Positions 10,115 to 18,559 of a stretch of DNA of 53,197 bases are shown one piece after another. Position 1 is the first letter of the stretch. Each line of letters begins with the position of its first letter. This DNA is from Ruminococcus sp. (GTDB taxonomy: Bacteria; Bacillota; Clostridia; Oscillospirales; Ruminococcaceae): NCBI GenBank assembly GCA_022768805.1, contig JALELB010000012.1:1-53197 (forward strand), in the 5' to 3' direction. The translations under genes were made by a program, and so were the position numbers. The notes beneath the pieces are model-generated. The model did not search any database and was not told the DNA's origin. It saw only the letters and a list, made by a program, of their open reading frames with translations.

Positions 10115-10912
10115 CTAACGTATCGCTTCTTTCGCCCGGCGCCAGTAAACGTCCAGTTCCTTGATGCCCAGGGATTGCATTTCAATCCCCTCCTGCTTCA
10201 AGAGCTCCTCGGTTTTCTGGAAACGCCGGATGAATTTCTCCGTTGCCCGGGTCAGAGCCTCCTCTGCATCGATCTGCAGATGACGGGCTGTATTGACACA
10301 GGAAAACAACAGGTCGCCCAGCTCTTCTTCCATCTGCTCCCGGCTGCCGCTGCCCATAGCCTCCTGCAGCTCCGCTGCCTCCTGGGTTACGCAGTCAAAG
10401 GCATCCTGTGGGGAATCAAAATCCATCCCTGCACGCATTGCCCGCTTGCCCACCTTCTGGGCCCGCATCAGCGCCGGCAGCGCTTTGGATACGGCGGTCA
10501 GCGTATCAGAGTCAGACTGCTGCTTGGTTTCCTGCTTGATCTTGTCCCAGTTTTTCAGCACAGCCTCCGTATCGGACAGCTCCAGCTCTCCGAACACATG
10601 GGGATGCCGATGAATGAGCTTCTTGCAGACCTCATCACAGACATCATCAAAGGTAAAGCTGCCCTGTTCCCGTTCAAGCTGACAATGGAACGCAACCTGC
10701 AGCAGCACGTCCCCAAGCTCCTCCCGCATCAACCCGATATCGTTGGTGTCGATAGCCTCCACCGCCTCATAGGTTTCCTCGATGAACGCCATACGGATGG
10801 ACTGGTGGGTCTGCTCCCTGTCCCAGGGACAGCCCCCCTCACCACGGAGAAGCCGCAGAATTTCCATCAGATCTTCGATCCGGTAATGATCCTTCCGGGT
10901 AAACGAAACCAT
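10115..10912 (-). CDS. mazG: Nucleoside triphosphate pyrophosphohydrolase MazG
   Basis: Hydrolyses (d)NTPs to monophosphates and PPi, a housekeeping function. The 265-residue protein has two MazG repeats with the metal motifs EETYE (first) and EEELGDLLFS (second), and the diagnostic GGCPWDREQTHQS. ATG at 10912 has AAAGGAG seven bases upstream; a TTG 24 bases earlier overlaps that site and is rejected. Family proteins such as YabN carry an extra N-terminal methylase domain in Bacillus; that domain is absent here. Confidence 0.95.
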   Translation of the reverse strand: MVSFTRKDHYRIEDLMEILRLLRGEGGCPWDREQTHQSIRMAFIEETYEAVEAIDTNDIGLMREELGDVLLQVAFHCQLEREQGSFTFDDVCDEVCKKLIHRHPHVFGELELSDTEAVLKNWDKIKQETKQQSDSDTLTAVSKALPALMRAQKVGKRAMRAGMDFDSPQDAFDCVTQEAAELQEAMGSGSREQMEEELGDLLFSCVNTARHLQIDAEEALTRATEKFIRRFQKTEELLKQEGIEMQSLGIKELDVYWRRAKEAIR

Positions 10913-11072
10913 CTGTTTGCTCCTTTTGTATCCCAAATCACGCGATACCTAACGTATATACTACCCTAAATCGGTTCAAAATGCAAGCCCTTCCGCAAAA
11001 TTCAGCAAATTATGCAGAAGGGGCCGGCATTTCGCCTGCATTATGGGCAGAACGCCGAGGATTCGCCGGAAA

Positions 11073-12074
11073 TCAGCCCTTGTCTACAAACCCGACCTTG
11101 TGGAACGCCTTCGCCACAATGCGTTGGGAATAGCGCAGTGCCTTTTCCGCATTTGCGGTGTAGCATTCCTTCAGGTATGCCTTGTCGCTGATCAGCCGGG
11201 CAAAATTATCCCGAATGGGCTGCAGATGATCTGCAACCGCCTCGCCTACAGCAACCTTGAAGTCCCCGTAGCCGTGGCCGGCGAACTCCGCTGTGATCTC
11301 ATCATAGCTCTTGCCGGTGACGCTGGAATAGATGGACATCAGGTTGTTGATGCCGTCCTTGCCCTCCCGGTAGCATACCTCAGCGTCCGAATCGGTTACC
11401 GCCCGCTTGAACTTGCGGATAATGGTATCCTTATCGTCCAGGATGAGGATGCAGGCATTGGGATTCTCATCGGACTTGGACATTTTCTTTGTCGGATCCT
11501 GCAGGGACATGACTCTTGCTCCCACATCCGGAATGTAAGGCTCCGGCAGGGTGAACAGCTCACCATAGCGCTGGTTGAAGCGCTGTGCCACGTTCCGTGC
11601 CAGCTCCAGGTGCTGCTTCTGGTCAGCACCAACCGGTACAAGATCCGCATTATACGCCAGAATATCTGCTGCCATCAGGGAGGGATAGGTGAAGAGTCCT
11701 GCGTTCACGTCGTCCGCATGGCGGGCACTCTTGTCCTTGAACTGGGTCATGCGGGACAGCTCCCCGAACTGGGTGTTGCAGCACAGCAGCCAGTTCAGCT
11801 CCGCATGGGTGCGCACATGGCTCTGGATAAACAGAATGGATTTGTCCAGGTCAATACCGCAGGCCAGCAGTAAAGCATAGGCCTCCAGAGTATGCTGCCG
11901 CAGCTTCACCGGATCCTGCCGCACGGTGATGGCGTGCATATCCACCACACAGTACACACAGCGGTACTGATCCTGCAGAGGCGCCCAGTTGCGGATGGCG
12001 CCGATATAGTTGCCGAGGGTAAAGGTGCCCGTCGGCTGAATGCCGCTGAAAATCAGCTTTTTTTCTTCTGCCAC
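11073..12074 (-). CDS. trpS: Tryptophan--tRNA ligase
   Basis: Class I synthetase charging tRNA-Trp. The 333 residues carry the HIGH-like motif (GTFTLGNYIG) near the N-terminus and KMSKS (about residue 195-199) with the preceding DPTK typical of TrpRS. It follows the 175-residue unknown gene after 15 bases, so it is probably expressed from the aminotransferase promoter. No T-box leader is present in front of it. Confidence 0.97.
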   Translation of the reverse strand: MAEEKKLIFSGIQPTGTFTLGNYIGAIRNWAPLQDQYRCVYCVVDMHAITVRQDPVKLRQHTLEAYALLLACGIDLDKSILFIQSHVRTHAELNWLLCCNTQFGELSRMTQFKDKSARHADDVNAGLFTYPSLMAADILAYNADLVPVGADQKQHLELARNVAQRFNQRYGELFTLPEPYIPDVGARVMSLQDPTKKMSKSDENPNACILILDDKDTIIRKFKRAVTDSDAEVCYREGKDGINNLMSIYSSVTGKSYDEITAEFAGHGYGDFKVAVGEAVADHLQPIRDNFARLISDKAYLKECYTANAEKALRYSQRIVAKAFHKVGFVDKG

Positions 12075-12089
12075 GAAAGATGCCTCCTA

Positions 12090-12617
12090 TTATTTGCTGC
12101 CGTTCTGTGCAGCGGACTGATCCTTCAGCTGTGCGTTGCGCAGCTCACCCATAACCCGCTGGTACATAGCCAGCAGAACCCGGCGCTTGTCCCCCATGGG
12201 CACGTTTGCCGGCTCAAAAGCCAGCTTGTAGATACCGCCCTTGGTCAGCAGATACACAAAGTGGGTTCTGCCCCGGGGCAGATCAAACTGGGTTACCTTC
12301 TCCGCATCCTCCAGGTACTGGCCTGCGTTGAGGATAAAGGAGCGTGCAGCCTGTACCACGCCGGGATGCCGCTGTGCCGCACCGGAGTAATCTCCCCCCA
12401 GGTTGAAATAGAGATTTGCCGCACCGTTGATGTAGCACACCATGGTGGTCAGCAGCCGGGGGCCCATGGGCATATCGATGACTGCCCCGTATACGGTATC
12501 ATCCGTCAGATCCTTGCCGAAATGCTCCGCCGGAAAGGTCAGTGCCTTTCCTCGGGTCATGATATATTCCTTGCAGACCGGATAGCGGTCCAGCACGATT
12601 CTTCTCTGGATTGCCAT
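12090..12617 (-). CDS. Conserved-type protein of unknown function
   Basis: A 175-residue soluble protein (MAIQRRIVLDRYPVCKEY...) that I do not recognise. It has no signal peptide or membrane segment, a mixed alpha/beta look, and a charged, low-complexity C-terminus (KDQSAAQNGSK). The ATG at 12617 has AAAGGAAG upstream. It sits between an aminotransferase (35-base gap) and trpS (15-base gap), so co-transcription is likely. Function not assignable from the sequence. Confidence 0.8.
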   Translation of the reverse strand: MAIQRRIVLDRYPVCKEYIMTRGKALTFPAEHFGKDLTDDTVYGAVIDMPMGPRLLTTMVCYINGAANLYFNLGGDYSGAAQRHPGVVQAARSFILNAGQYLEDAEKVTQFDLPRGRTHFVYLLTKGGIYKLAFEPANVPMGDKRRVLLAMYQRVMGELRNAQLKDQSAAQNGSK

Positions 12618-12652
12618 AATCAATTCTTCCTTTCGTTTCTATATACAGCCGC

Positions 12653-13846
12653 TTAGTCCAGCTGCTCCCTTGTCATTCTGCCCAGAATTTCAATGCCCCG
12701 AACAATCTGCTCATCAGTGGGCGTAGAGAAATTCAGCCGGAAGCTGTCGCTGGTATCCTCCTCCCGGATGGTAAATGCAGTACCGGGCACGACTGCGATC
12801 TTGTATTCGGACACGGCACGCTTGCAGAAGCCCATCATATCGCTGCCCTGGGGCAGGGTTGCCCAGATGAACAGGCCGCCCTCCGGCTTTGTCCAGGTGA
12901 TCTTCTTGGAGAAGTGCTGCTCCATGCCCTCCAGCATCAGGCTGCACTTGTGCCGGTAGATGTCCCGGAGCCCTGCCAGGTGCTGATCCATGTTCTGGGT
13001 GGCAAGAAACCGCTCACAAAGCACCTGTGCCCAGATGTTGGTGTGCACATCCGCCACCTGCTTGCAGACAATAATCTTCTGGATAATGGGCTCTGCCGCA
13101 GACACATAGCCCACCCGGAGACCCGGCGCCAGAATCTTGGAGAAGGTGCCGGTGTAGATGACTCTGCCATCGGTGTCCAGCGTCTTGATGGCGGGAATAT
13201 CCTCTCCGGCAAAGCGCAGATCACCGTAGGGGTTGTCCTCCAGGATCACCGCATCATACTGCTGGGCAAGCGCATACACCGCCTTCCGTTTTTCCCAGGA
13301 CATGGTTCTGCCGGTGGGGTTCTGGAAGTTCGGAATCAGGTAGATGAGCTTAGCCTTTTTCGCATCCTTCAGCGCCTGCTCCAAAAGATCCAGCCGGATG
13401 CCGTCCTCCTCCATTTCCACCCCTACCAGATTGACATGATAGGAACGGAAGGCGTTGAGAGAGCCGATAAAGCTGGGGGATTCACAGATCAGGGTGTCCC
13501 CCTCATTGCACAGCACCTTGCAGGCAAGCTCATTGGCCTGCTGGGCGCCGGAGGTGATGATGAGATCATCCGAGCCGGGTGCAAAGCAGTGCCTGGAGCC
13601 CATCCAGTCCTTGAGGGCATCCCGCAGGGGGGTATAGCCCTCGGTAATGTTATACTGCAGCGCCAGAATCGGGTCATGCTTCAGCACGCTGTCAGACAGA
13701 TCTGCCAGCACCTTGGTGGGGAATGCCTCCGGGGCAGGATTCCCTGCTGCAAAGGAGATCACATCCGGGAAGGCGCAGAACTTCAGGATCTCACGGATGG
13801 CGGAAGCCTGTAAGCCGCTTACCTTATCAGAGAAAGCATAATTCAT
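12653..13846 (-). CDS. PLP-dependent class I/II aminotransferase (2-aminoadipate/aromatic aminotransferase-like)
   Basis: Fold-type I transaminase of 397 residues, related to LysN/MocR-type aminotransferases but without a GntR domain. Visible motifs: ISFAAGNPAPEAFP at the N-terminus, NFQNPTGRTMS, the PLP-contact DNPYGDLRF, the Schiff-base lysine in GTFSKILAPGLRVGY and the carboxylate-binding arginine region SFRLNFS. Substrate cannot be told from sequence; 2-oxo-acid/aromatic or branched-chain amino acids are typical. First gene of a likely operon with the unknown gene and trpS. Confidence 0.92.
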   Translation of the reverse strand: MNYAFSDKVSGLQASAIREILKFCAFPDVISFAAGNPAPEAFPTKVLADLSDSVLKHDPILALQYNITEGYTPLRDALKDWMGSRHCFAPGSDDLIITSGAQQANELACKVLCNEGDTLICESPSFIGSLNAFRSYHVNLVGVEMEEDGIRLDLLEQALKDAKKAKLIYLIPNFQNPTGRTMSWEKRKAVYALAQQYDAVILEDNPYGDLRFAGEDIPAIKTLDTDGRVIYTGTFSKILAPGLRVGYVSAAEPIIQKIIVCKQVADVHTNIWAQVLCERFLATQNMDQHLAGLRDIYRHKCSLMLEGMEQHFSKKITWTKPEGGLFIWATLPQGSDMMGFCKRAVSEYKIAVVPGTAFTIREEDTSDSFRLNFSTPTDEQIVRGIEILGRMTREQLD

Positions 13847-13903
13847 TTTTTATCCCTCGTTCAGTCAGTTTTCATCGAACACCGCACGCGCGGTATCGTA
13901 TTA

Positions 13904-13932
13904 AGTATATCACATAATTTCCAAGACGGCAA
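13904..13932 (-). promoter_or_regulatory. Promoter of the aminotransferase operon
   Basis: Minus strand TTGCCG (13932-13927), 17 bases, TATACT (13909-13904), extended TGA. An inverted repeat ACCGC-4-GCGGT (13881-13894) falls just downstream of the expected start point and might be an operator. Confidence 0.65.
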
Positions 13933-14079
13933 CATAAAATGTACAGAAAGTCCCGGCGGAGGGCAATTTTTTAGCAATTCGCACAGCTTTGGCGGTGAAT
14001 TTCTATACAATCCGCCCTGGAACAAGGGAAACAGAGGAGGGATGTTACGAAAAAGCAAAGCTTTCTGGGAGGCTCCTGT

Positions 14080-15687
14080 GTGCTGCTGGTGTCCGCACTG
14101 GTGACCAAGATTATCGGTGCCATATTCAAGCTGCCCCTGACCAATCTGCTGGGGGGCAGCGGCATGGGCTATTTCAGCTGTGCCTACGGGCTGTTCCTGC
14201 CGGTGTACGCCCTGTCCATTACCGGGCTGACCACAGCAGTGGCAAAGCTCACCGCAGAGCGGTCGGCTCTGGAGGATTACGCCGGGGTTCGCCGGATTCT
14301 CCGGCTGTCCCTGTACTGCTTCACCCTGATCGGACTGCTGGGCACCGGAGCAATCCTGCTGCTGGCAAAGCCCTTTTGCCGCTTTGTGGCGGAAAATCCG
14401 GACGCATACCTGTCCGTGCTGGTGCTTGCCCCGGCAATTCTGCTGGGCTGTATCAGCGCTGTATTCCGGGGCTATTATGAGGGGCTGCGCACCATGTACC
14501 CCACCGCACTGTCCCAGCTGGCAGAAGCGCTGGCAAAGCTGCTCTGCGGACTGGGACTGTGCCGGTATGCCCTCACCCATCCGGCAGTGGTGCTCCGGTA
14601 TCTGCCGGCAGGCACCACTCCCCTTGCTGCTGCCTCCGCCGCAGCGGTGCTTGGGGTCACCCTATCCTGCGCAGCGGGTACCCTGTTCCTGGTGCTGCGG
14701 CATGTGTGCGTGGGGGACGGCATTTCTCCGGATATGCGCCGGGGCAAATTCAGCCATGTGGATGACCGTGCCCTGTACCGTGCGCTGTTTGCAGTGCTGG
14801 TGCCGGTGGCCGCCGGCTCCCTGATTACCAATCTCACCAATCTGATCGATCTTGCCACCGGCATGCACTGTCTGCATACGGCAATCGCCCGGGCACCCGG
14901 TGCCTTTGCGGACAGGTTTGCCGGGAATGCCGGACAGGATCCGGCTGCGCTGGCAAACTTTATCTTCGGCTCCTTTTCCGGGCTGGCAGTGACCATGTTC
15001 AATCTGGTACCCTCCATGACCAATATGTTCGGGAAGGGCGCCATTCCGGCCATTGCCGCTGCTCACGCCCGGCAGGACCGGAAAGCCATGCAGCGGGATT
15101 CCGCCGCCGCCATGCTTGCCACAGGCTTTCTGGCATTTCCTGCGGGAATGGGCATTGCCGTGCTGGCACAGCCCATCCTGCAGCTGCTGTACCCCCATCG
15201 TTCAGGAGAGATCCTGGCTGCCGCACCGGCACTGGGCTGGCTGGCACCGGGGGTAATCTTCCTGGCGCTGACCTTTCCCCTGTTCAGTATGCTCCAGGCA
15301 GCAGGGCACGCCCGCACCGCCCTCCGGATCATGCTCATCGGGGTATGCTGCAAGCTGGCGGGCAATCTGCTGCTGATCCCCCTGCCCCAGGTCAACATCG
15401 CCGGGGCAGCAGCTTCTACCAGCCTTTGCTATCTGGTGACTTTTCTGCTTGCCCTGTACGCCTACCGGAGGAAAACCGGTGTCCGGCTGGGTGTGATGCT
15501 GTTTGCAAAGCCTGCCTACGGGGGAATGCTCTGTGCCGCAGGGGCAGCCCTCAGCTACAGTCTGCTGCTGAGCAGGCTGGGGAATACCCTGGCGCTGCCG
15601 GCTGCCATCTGTACCGGAGGCTGCATTTACCTGTTCGCCATGTGGCTCATGGGCATCCGGCTCAGTACCCTTCGGGAGCATACATAA
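14080..15687 (+). CDS. spoVB: SpoVB/MurJ-like polysaccharide flippase (MVF/MATE superfamily)
   Basis: Multi-pass membrane protein thought to flip lipid-linked precursors for spore cortex or cell wall. 535 residues from GTG 14080, with about 14 hydrophobic segments. GTG 14080 has GGGAGG seven bases upstream, but the same frame continues upstream as VTKKQSFLGGSC, which closely resembles the true SpoVB N-terminus (xKQSFLxG). There is no standard start codon for it in frame: ATG 14042 reads into the +1 frame, and one extra A in the A5 run at 14050-14054 would join it. So the real start may be near 14042 (see findings). In B. subtilis a relative lies just upstream of mazG; here they are separated and divergent. 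Confidence 0.88.
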   Translation: MLLVSALVTKIIGAIFKLPLTNLLGGSGMGYFSCAYGLFLPVYALSITGLTTAVAKLTAERSALEDYAGVRRILRLSLYCFTLIGLLGTGAILLLAKPFCRFVAENPDAYLSVLVLAPAILLGCISAVFRGYYEGLRTMYPTALSQLAEALAKLLCGLGLCRYALTHPAVVLRYLPAGTTPLAAASAAAVLGVTLSCAAGTLFLVLRHVCVGDGISPDMRRGKFSHVDDRALYRALFAVLVPVAAGSLITNLTNLIDLATGMHCLHTAIARAPGAFADRFAGNAGQDPAALANFIFGSFSGLAVTMFNLVPSMTNMFGKGAIPAIAAAHARQDRKAMQRDSAAAMLATGFLAFPAGMGIAVLAQPILQLLYPHRSGEILAAAPALGWLAPGVIFLALTFPLFSMLQAAGHARTALRIMLIGVCCKLAGNLLLIPLPQVNIAGAAASTSLCYLVTFLLALYAYRRKTGVRLGVMLFAKPAYGGMLCAAGAALSYSLLLSRLGNTLALPAAICTGGCIYLFAMWLMGIRLSTLREHT

Positions 15688-15689
15688 AA

Positions 15690-15717
15690 ACACCCTGCAA
15701 GAAGCCTTGCAGGGTGT
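15690..15717. terminator. Bidirectional terminator between spoVB and the facing gene
   Basis: 12-bp perfect stem ACACCCTGCAAG / complement, loop of 4. The minus-strand reading is followed by TTTTTATG, a good terminator for the facing gene; the plus reading has only a weak CTTCATTT tail. Confidence 0.85.
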
Positions 15718-15719
15718 CT

Positions 15720-16139
15720 TCATTTCCACCGTTCCAGGGTATCGATCAGCCCCTCCAGGTTCTGCTTCTGGGCTGTCAGTCCGGACATATACACCTTGGG
15801 ACTGACCCGCAGGTGCAGCTGCTCCATACCGGTACCGGATGCAAATGCCAGCCGGATGGAGGTAATGGCGCCGCTCTTTACAGTCAGGGATTCCAGATCC
15901 CGCAGGGAATAATGCCGGTTCGACATCTCCACGCCCAGCATATTGTACCGGATCACCACCAGGCAATCACTGTCTGTGACTGCCGCATAGCCGTACAGGT
16001 TGGAAAGGGCAGAGCCCAGCAGGCTTTCCTTTCCGAAGCTGACGTAAACCGGGCAGGAAAACTGCTCTCCCGGCATCATTGTCTTGGAAAGCTCCTGCCT
16101 CATGCTTTCGTCCGTTAAGTGAAACAGATTCATACCCAC
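15720..16139 (-). CDS. Unknown protein, PH-like fold possible
   Basis: 139-residue soluble protein (MGMNLFHLTDESMRQELSKTMMPGEQF...). The pattern of an N-terminal helix followed by alternating beta strands (CPVYVSF, YGYAAVTDSDCLVVIRYN, HYSLRDLESLTVKSG, SIRLAF) and a final helix resembles bacterial PH-like proteins, but that is inference. A GTG start at 16139 has a G-rich site (AAGGGGGG) seven bases upstream; an ATG two codons later would be 13 bases away. It follows the ktrA-like gene after 13 bases, so the two probably form an operon. Confidence 0.75.
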   Translation of the reverse strand: MGMNLFHLTDESMRQELSKTMMPGEQFSCPVYVSFGKESLLGSALSNLYGYAAVTDSDCLVVIRYNMLGVEMSNRHYSLRDLESLTVKSGAITSIRLAFASGTGMEQLHLRVSPKVYMSGLTAQKQNLEGLIDTLERWK

Positions 16140-16152
16140 AGAAAAGCCCCCC

Positions 16153-16797
16153 TTACTTGGTCAGTGCCTGGACATCCTTCTGGTGTCCCATAATCATCAG
16201 GGTTTCGTTCTGTTTGAACACATGATCCGGAGAGGGCAGCGGATAAATGTGGCCGTTTTCCTTGGTGGCAAGGATACTGATCTGGTACTTCTGCCGGATC
16301 GCCTTGCCCACGATGGTTTTTCCCACCCAGGATTCCGGTACGGATATTTCATAGATGGCGTAATCGTCCGCCAGCTTGATGTAATCAAACACCCGGTTGG
16401 AGCCATGCTTCACCGCCAGCCGCTCTGCCAGCTCCCGCTCCGCATAAACCACCTCGTCCGCCCCGTTGCGCAGCAGGAATTTTTTATGTACATCCCGGCT
16501 GGCCCGTGCCAGTACAAACCGGGCGCCGCACTCCTTCAGCAGGGAGGTAGCCTCCAGAGACGCCTGGAAATTGTCCCCGATGGCAACCACGCACACGTCA
16601 AAATTTCCTACCCCAAGGGAGGAAATAAACTGCTCATTGGTGGCGTTGCCGATCTGCACGTTGGACACATACCGCATGGAGTCATTGACCCGGTGCTCAT
16701 CAATATCAATGGCCAGCACCTCGTTTTTCTGTTCCACCAGGGTTTTGGCCATATGCCTGCCGAAACGCCCCAAACCAATAATTAAAAAAGATTTCAT
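16153..16797 (-). CDS. ktrA: KtrA/TrkA-type RCK potassium-channel regulatory protein
   Basis: Cytoplasmic gating ring of a K+ uptake system. The 214 residues have an RCK_N Rossmann domain with GLGRFG (about 7-12) and the acidic AIDIDE ligand-binding strand end, then an RCK_C (TrkA-C) domain from about residue 134. It is the single-RCK type (KtrA), not the double TrkA. The ATG at 16797 is preceded by GGGGGAAG. No ktrB-like channel gene is adjacent; instead the unknown 139-residue gene follows. Minus-strand TATAAT at 16843-16838 may be its -10 box. Confidence 0.93.
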   Translation of the reverse strand: MKSFLIIGLGRFGRHMAKTLVEQKNEVLAIDIDEHRVNDSMRYVSNVQIGNATNEQFISSLGVGNFDVCVVAIGDNFQASLEATSLLKECGARFVLARASRDVHKKFLLRNGADEVVYAERELAERLAVKHGSNRVFDYIKLADDYAIYEISVPESWVGKTIVGKAIRQKYQISILATKENGHIYPLPSPDHVFKQNETLMIMGHQKDVQALTK

Positions 16798-16917
16798 TTT
16801 CTTCCCCCGTCTTTCCTTTGGACAATTCTGCATGCCGATTATACAGAATTGCCTGTGTATATTGCGCTGCCCCAGGCAGATACTGACTGTATGCAGTATC
16901 GCAAAAGGAGGTGCGGC

Positions 16918-17307
16918 ATGAAACCGCTGGGCGAACGCGCACTGATGTTTCTGCTTGGTTATTTTATATACAGCCTGATCGAAATTCTAGCCCGGGGCTA
17001 TACCCACTGGACCATGGCGGTTGTAGGCGGCACCGTGCTGATTTTTATGTATGATGTGAACCTGCGGCTCGAAGCGCCCCTGTGGCAGCGATGCCTGCTG
17101 GGCGCACTGTTTATCACCGCCATGGAATTCACCGTAGGGGTCATTGACAATCTTGTGCTGCGCTGGGGGGTATGGGATTATACCACCGTACCGCTGAATG
17201 TGCTGGGGCAGATCTGCCTGCCCTTTTCCGTGCTGTGGTTTTTCCTGAGCATCCCCGCCTGCGGCATCTGCCGTCTGGTTCAGCGTAGGCTTCACGCCCA
17301 GATCTGA
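16918..17307 (+). CDS. CmpB-like putative ABC-transporter membrane protein (type IV family)
   Basis: 129-residue integral membrane protein with about four hydrophobic helices. The opening GERALMFLLGYFIYSLIEILARGYTHW-type pattern (shortened) and the VIDNLVLRWGVWDYT segment resemble the PF06541 'ABC-trans CmpB' family common in Clostridia; transport activity is not proven for this family. AAAGGAGG six bases before the ATG at 16918 fixes the start. Its last 16 bases overlap tail to tail with the esterase gene on the other strand. Confidence 0.8.
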   Translation: MKPLGERALMFLLGYFIYSLIEILARGYTHWTMAVVGGTVLIFMYDVNLRLEAPLWQRCLLGALFITAMEFTVGVIDNLVLRWGVWDYTTVPLNVLGQICLPFSVLWFFLSIPACGICRLVQRRLHAQI

Positions 17308-18350
17308 TCCCCCAGACTCAGAATAAACTGGGTCAGCTCGCTGGCCATTTCCGCCTGCTCCGGCACTCTGGGATGCCCCGGCGTGCCTGTTCCCGTGCGG
17401 CGGAACCGGTACCGGAGCACCCGGTCGCTGCCAGCAGCCTCCTGTACCTCATCCAGCACCCGTTCAAAATCCGCATCATGCTGCAGCACCGTCAGGGTCA
17501 GGATGAATACAGCCCGGGGGTACCGGTGCATCAGATCCCCCAAAAGCTCCAGATACCGTTTTTTCCATACCGTCCGCCGCTGACCGGTCAGCAGGATATT
17601 GTCCCTGTCTCCGATATGATGATCGTTCTGACCGAAGGCCAGAATCACCACCTGGGGGGTGTATGCGGAAAAATCCCAGCTGGTTACGCCGGTGTCAGCC
17701 TCCGGAATGTAACACAGCTTGTCATAGACCGACTCCATGCCGATCTGCCCGTCATGGTAATAGCCCGTATGATCCAGCAGGGCAACGCCCCCCTGGGCAA
17801 TGTTGTGGATCTGTGCCTCCAGCAGCCGGGCGGTCTGCATAGAAAACGAATACCAGGCATTGTCCGCCGTGCCGTCGCACTTTTCCGGCGGATCCGTCTG
17901 CCCCACCGCCTCATAGGCTTCGCAGATTGCTCCGGCACTGACGCTGTCTCCGTAGCATTCAATCCGCCGATCCGGCAGGGGCGGCAGCGGGCAGGCGCAG
18001 GCGCCCTCCGCCAGTTCAAAGCCCAGCAGCCGGAAATAGTGGGTAGCGTCCTGCCGCTTGAACAGGATCAGCCGGTGCAGGGGTCTTGACTGGAGCACCG
18101 GTATCTCCAGCCGCTGGGGCTCCGGTGTATCCGCAAGATCCAGCACCCCCTCCCGGCCGTCCAGCCAGTAGCCCAGCTGAATCCGGTTGTAGAACCGTGT
18201 GTTTCGCACTGTCACTGCCAGTTTGTCCCCGGTGAACCCCAGCCGGACCTGGGAGCCGGCATAGCAGAATCCGGGGGCTTCTGCCTGGGAGCGGTCGATT
18301 CTGCCCATATACTGCAGAAGCGGATCCGCCGGTGAAATCCATGTACGCAT
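17292..18350 (-). CDS. CE2-like SGNH carbohydrate esterase (putative acetylxylan esterase)
   Basis: Deacetylase for acetylated plant polysaccharides or oligosaccharides. The 352 residues have an N-terminal beta-rich (jelly-roll) part of about 115 residues followed by an SGNH hydrolase domain: GDS with Ser136, GQND with Asn242, and a C-terminal GHPRVPEQ with His326, the Ser-His pair of CE2. The ATG at 18350 has AGGAAG ten bases upstream. No signal peptide is visible, so it may act inside the cell on imported acetylated oligosaccharides. It has its own promoter at 18445-18473. Confidence 0.85.
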   Translation of the reverse strand: MRTWISPADPLLQYMGRIDRSQAEAPGFCYAGSQVRLGFTGDKLAVTVRNTRFYNRIQLGYWLDGREGVLDLADTPEPQRLEIPVLQSRPLHRLILFKRQDATHYFRLLGFELAEGACACPLPPLPDRRIECYGDSVSAGAICEAYEAVGQTDPPEKCDGTADNAWYSFSMQTARLLEAQIHNIAQGGVALLDHTGYYHDGQIGMESVYDKLCYIPEADTGVTSWDFSAYTPQVVILAFGQNDHHIGDRDNILLTGQRRTVWKKRYLELLGDLMHRYPRAVFILTLTVLQHDADFERVLDEVQEAAGSDRVLRYRFRRTGTGTPGHPRVPEQAEMASELTQFILSLGDQIWA

Positions 18351-18444
18351 CAGCAATCTTCTTCCTATAAAATATTGTACACAAAGCCGTGCCCCAGCCG
18401 GGGGTGGCTCAGTCTCTGCTTTCTGATTTCCAGTATCATAGGGT

Positions 18445-18473
18445 ATTATAGCACAGCACTGCCGTTCCGTCAA
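18445..18473 (-). promoter_or_regulatory. Promoter of the CE2-like esterase gene
   Basis: Minus strand TTGACG (18473-18468), 17 bases, TATAAT (18450-18445) with extended TGC. The leader is about 90 bases. Confidence 0.8.
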
Positions 18474-18483
18474 CGGGTATTTC

Positions 18484-18511
18484 CACAGGAGCATGCCTCC
18501 TGTGTTTTTTT
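18484..18511 (+). terminator. Orphan plus-strand terminator upstream of the GntR operon
   Basis: Stem CACAGGAG / CTCCTGTG, loop of 5, then seven T residues. No plus-strand gene precedes it for more than 1 kb; it lies between two divergent promoters and could stop antisense transcripts arising over the esterase gene. Confidence 0.75.
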
Positions 18512-18530
18512 ATGCGGGCGAAAATAATAC

Positions 18531-18559
18531 TTGACAAATCCGGAAACCTGTGATAAAGT
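18531..18559 (+). promoter_or_regulatory. Promoter of the GntR-ABC operon
   Basis: TTGACA (18531-18536), 17 bases, TAAAGT (18554-18559) with extended TGA. The palindromic operator begins at its last base. Confidence 0.85.

Noticed and set aside
11073..13932. Possible T-box control of trpS.
   Set aside because: No GGTACCGCG-like motif occurs upstream of trpS or of the aminotransferase operon; trpS is reached through short intergenic gaps.
14042..14104. A 20-codon leader peptide starting at ATG 14042 in front of spoVB.
   Set aside because: GGAGG is only one base from that ATG and the other frame shows SpoVB-like residues; a frameshift or alternative start explains it better than a leader peptide.
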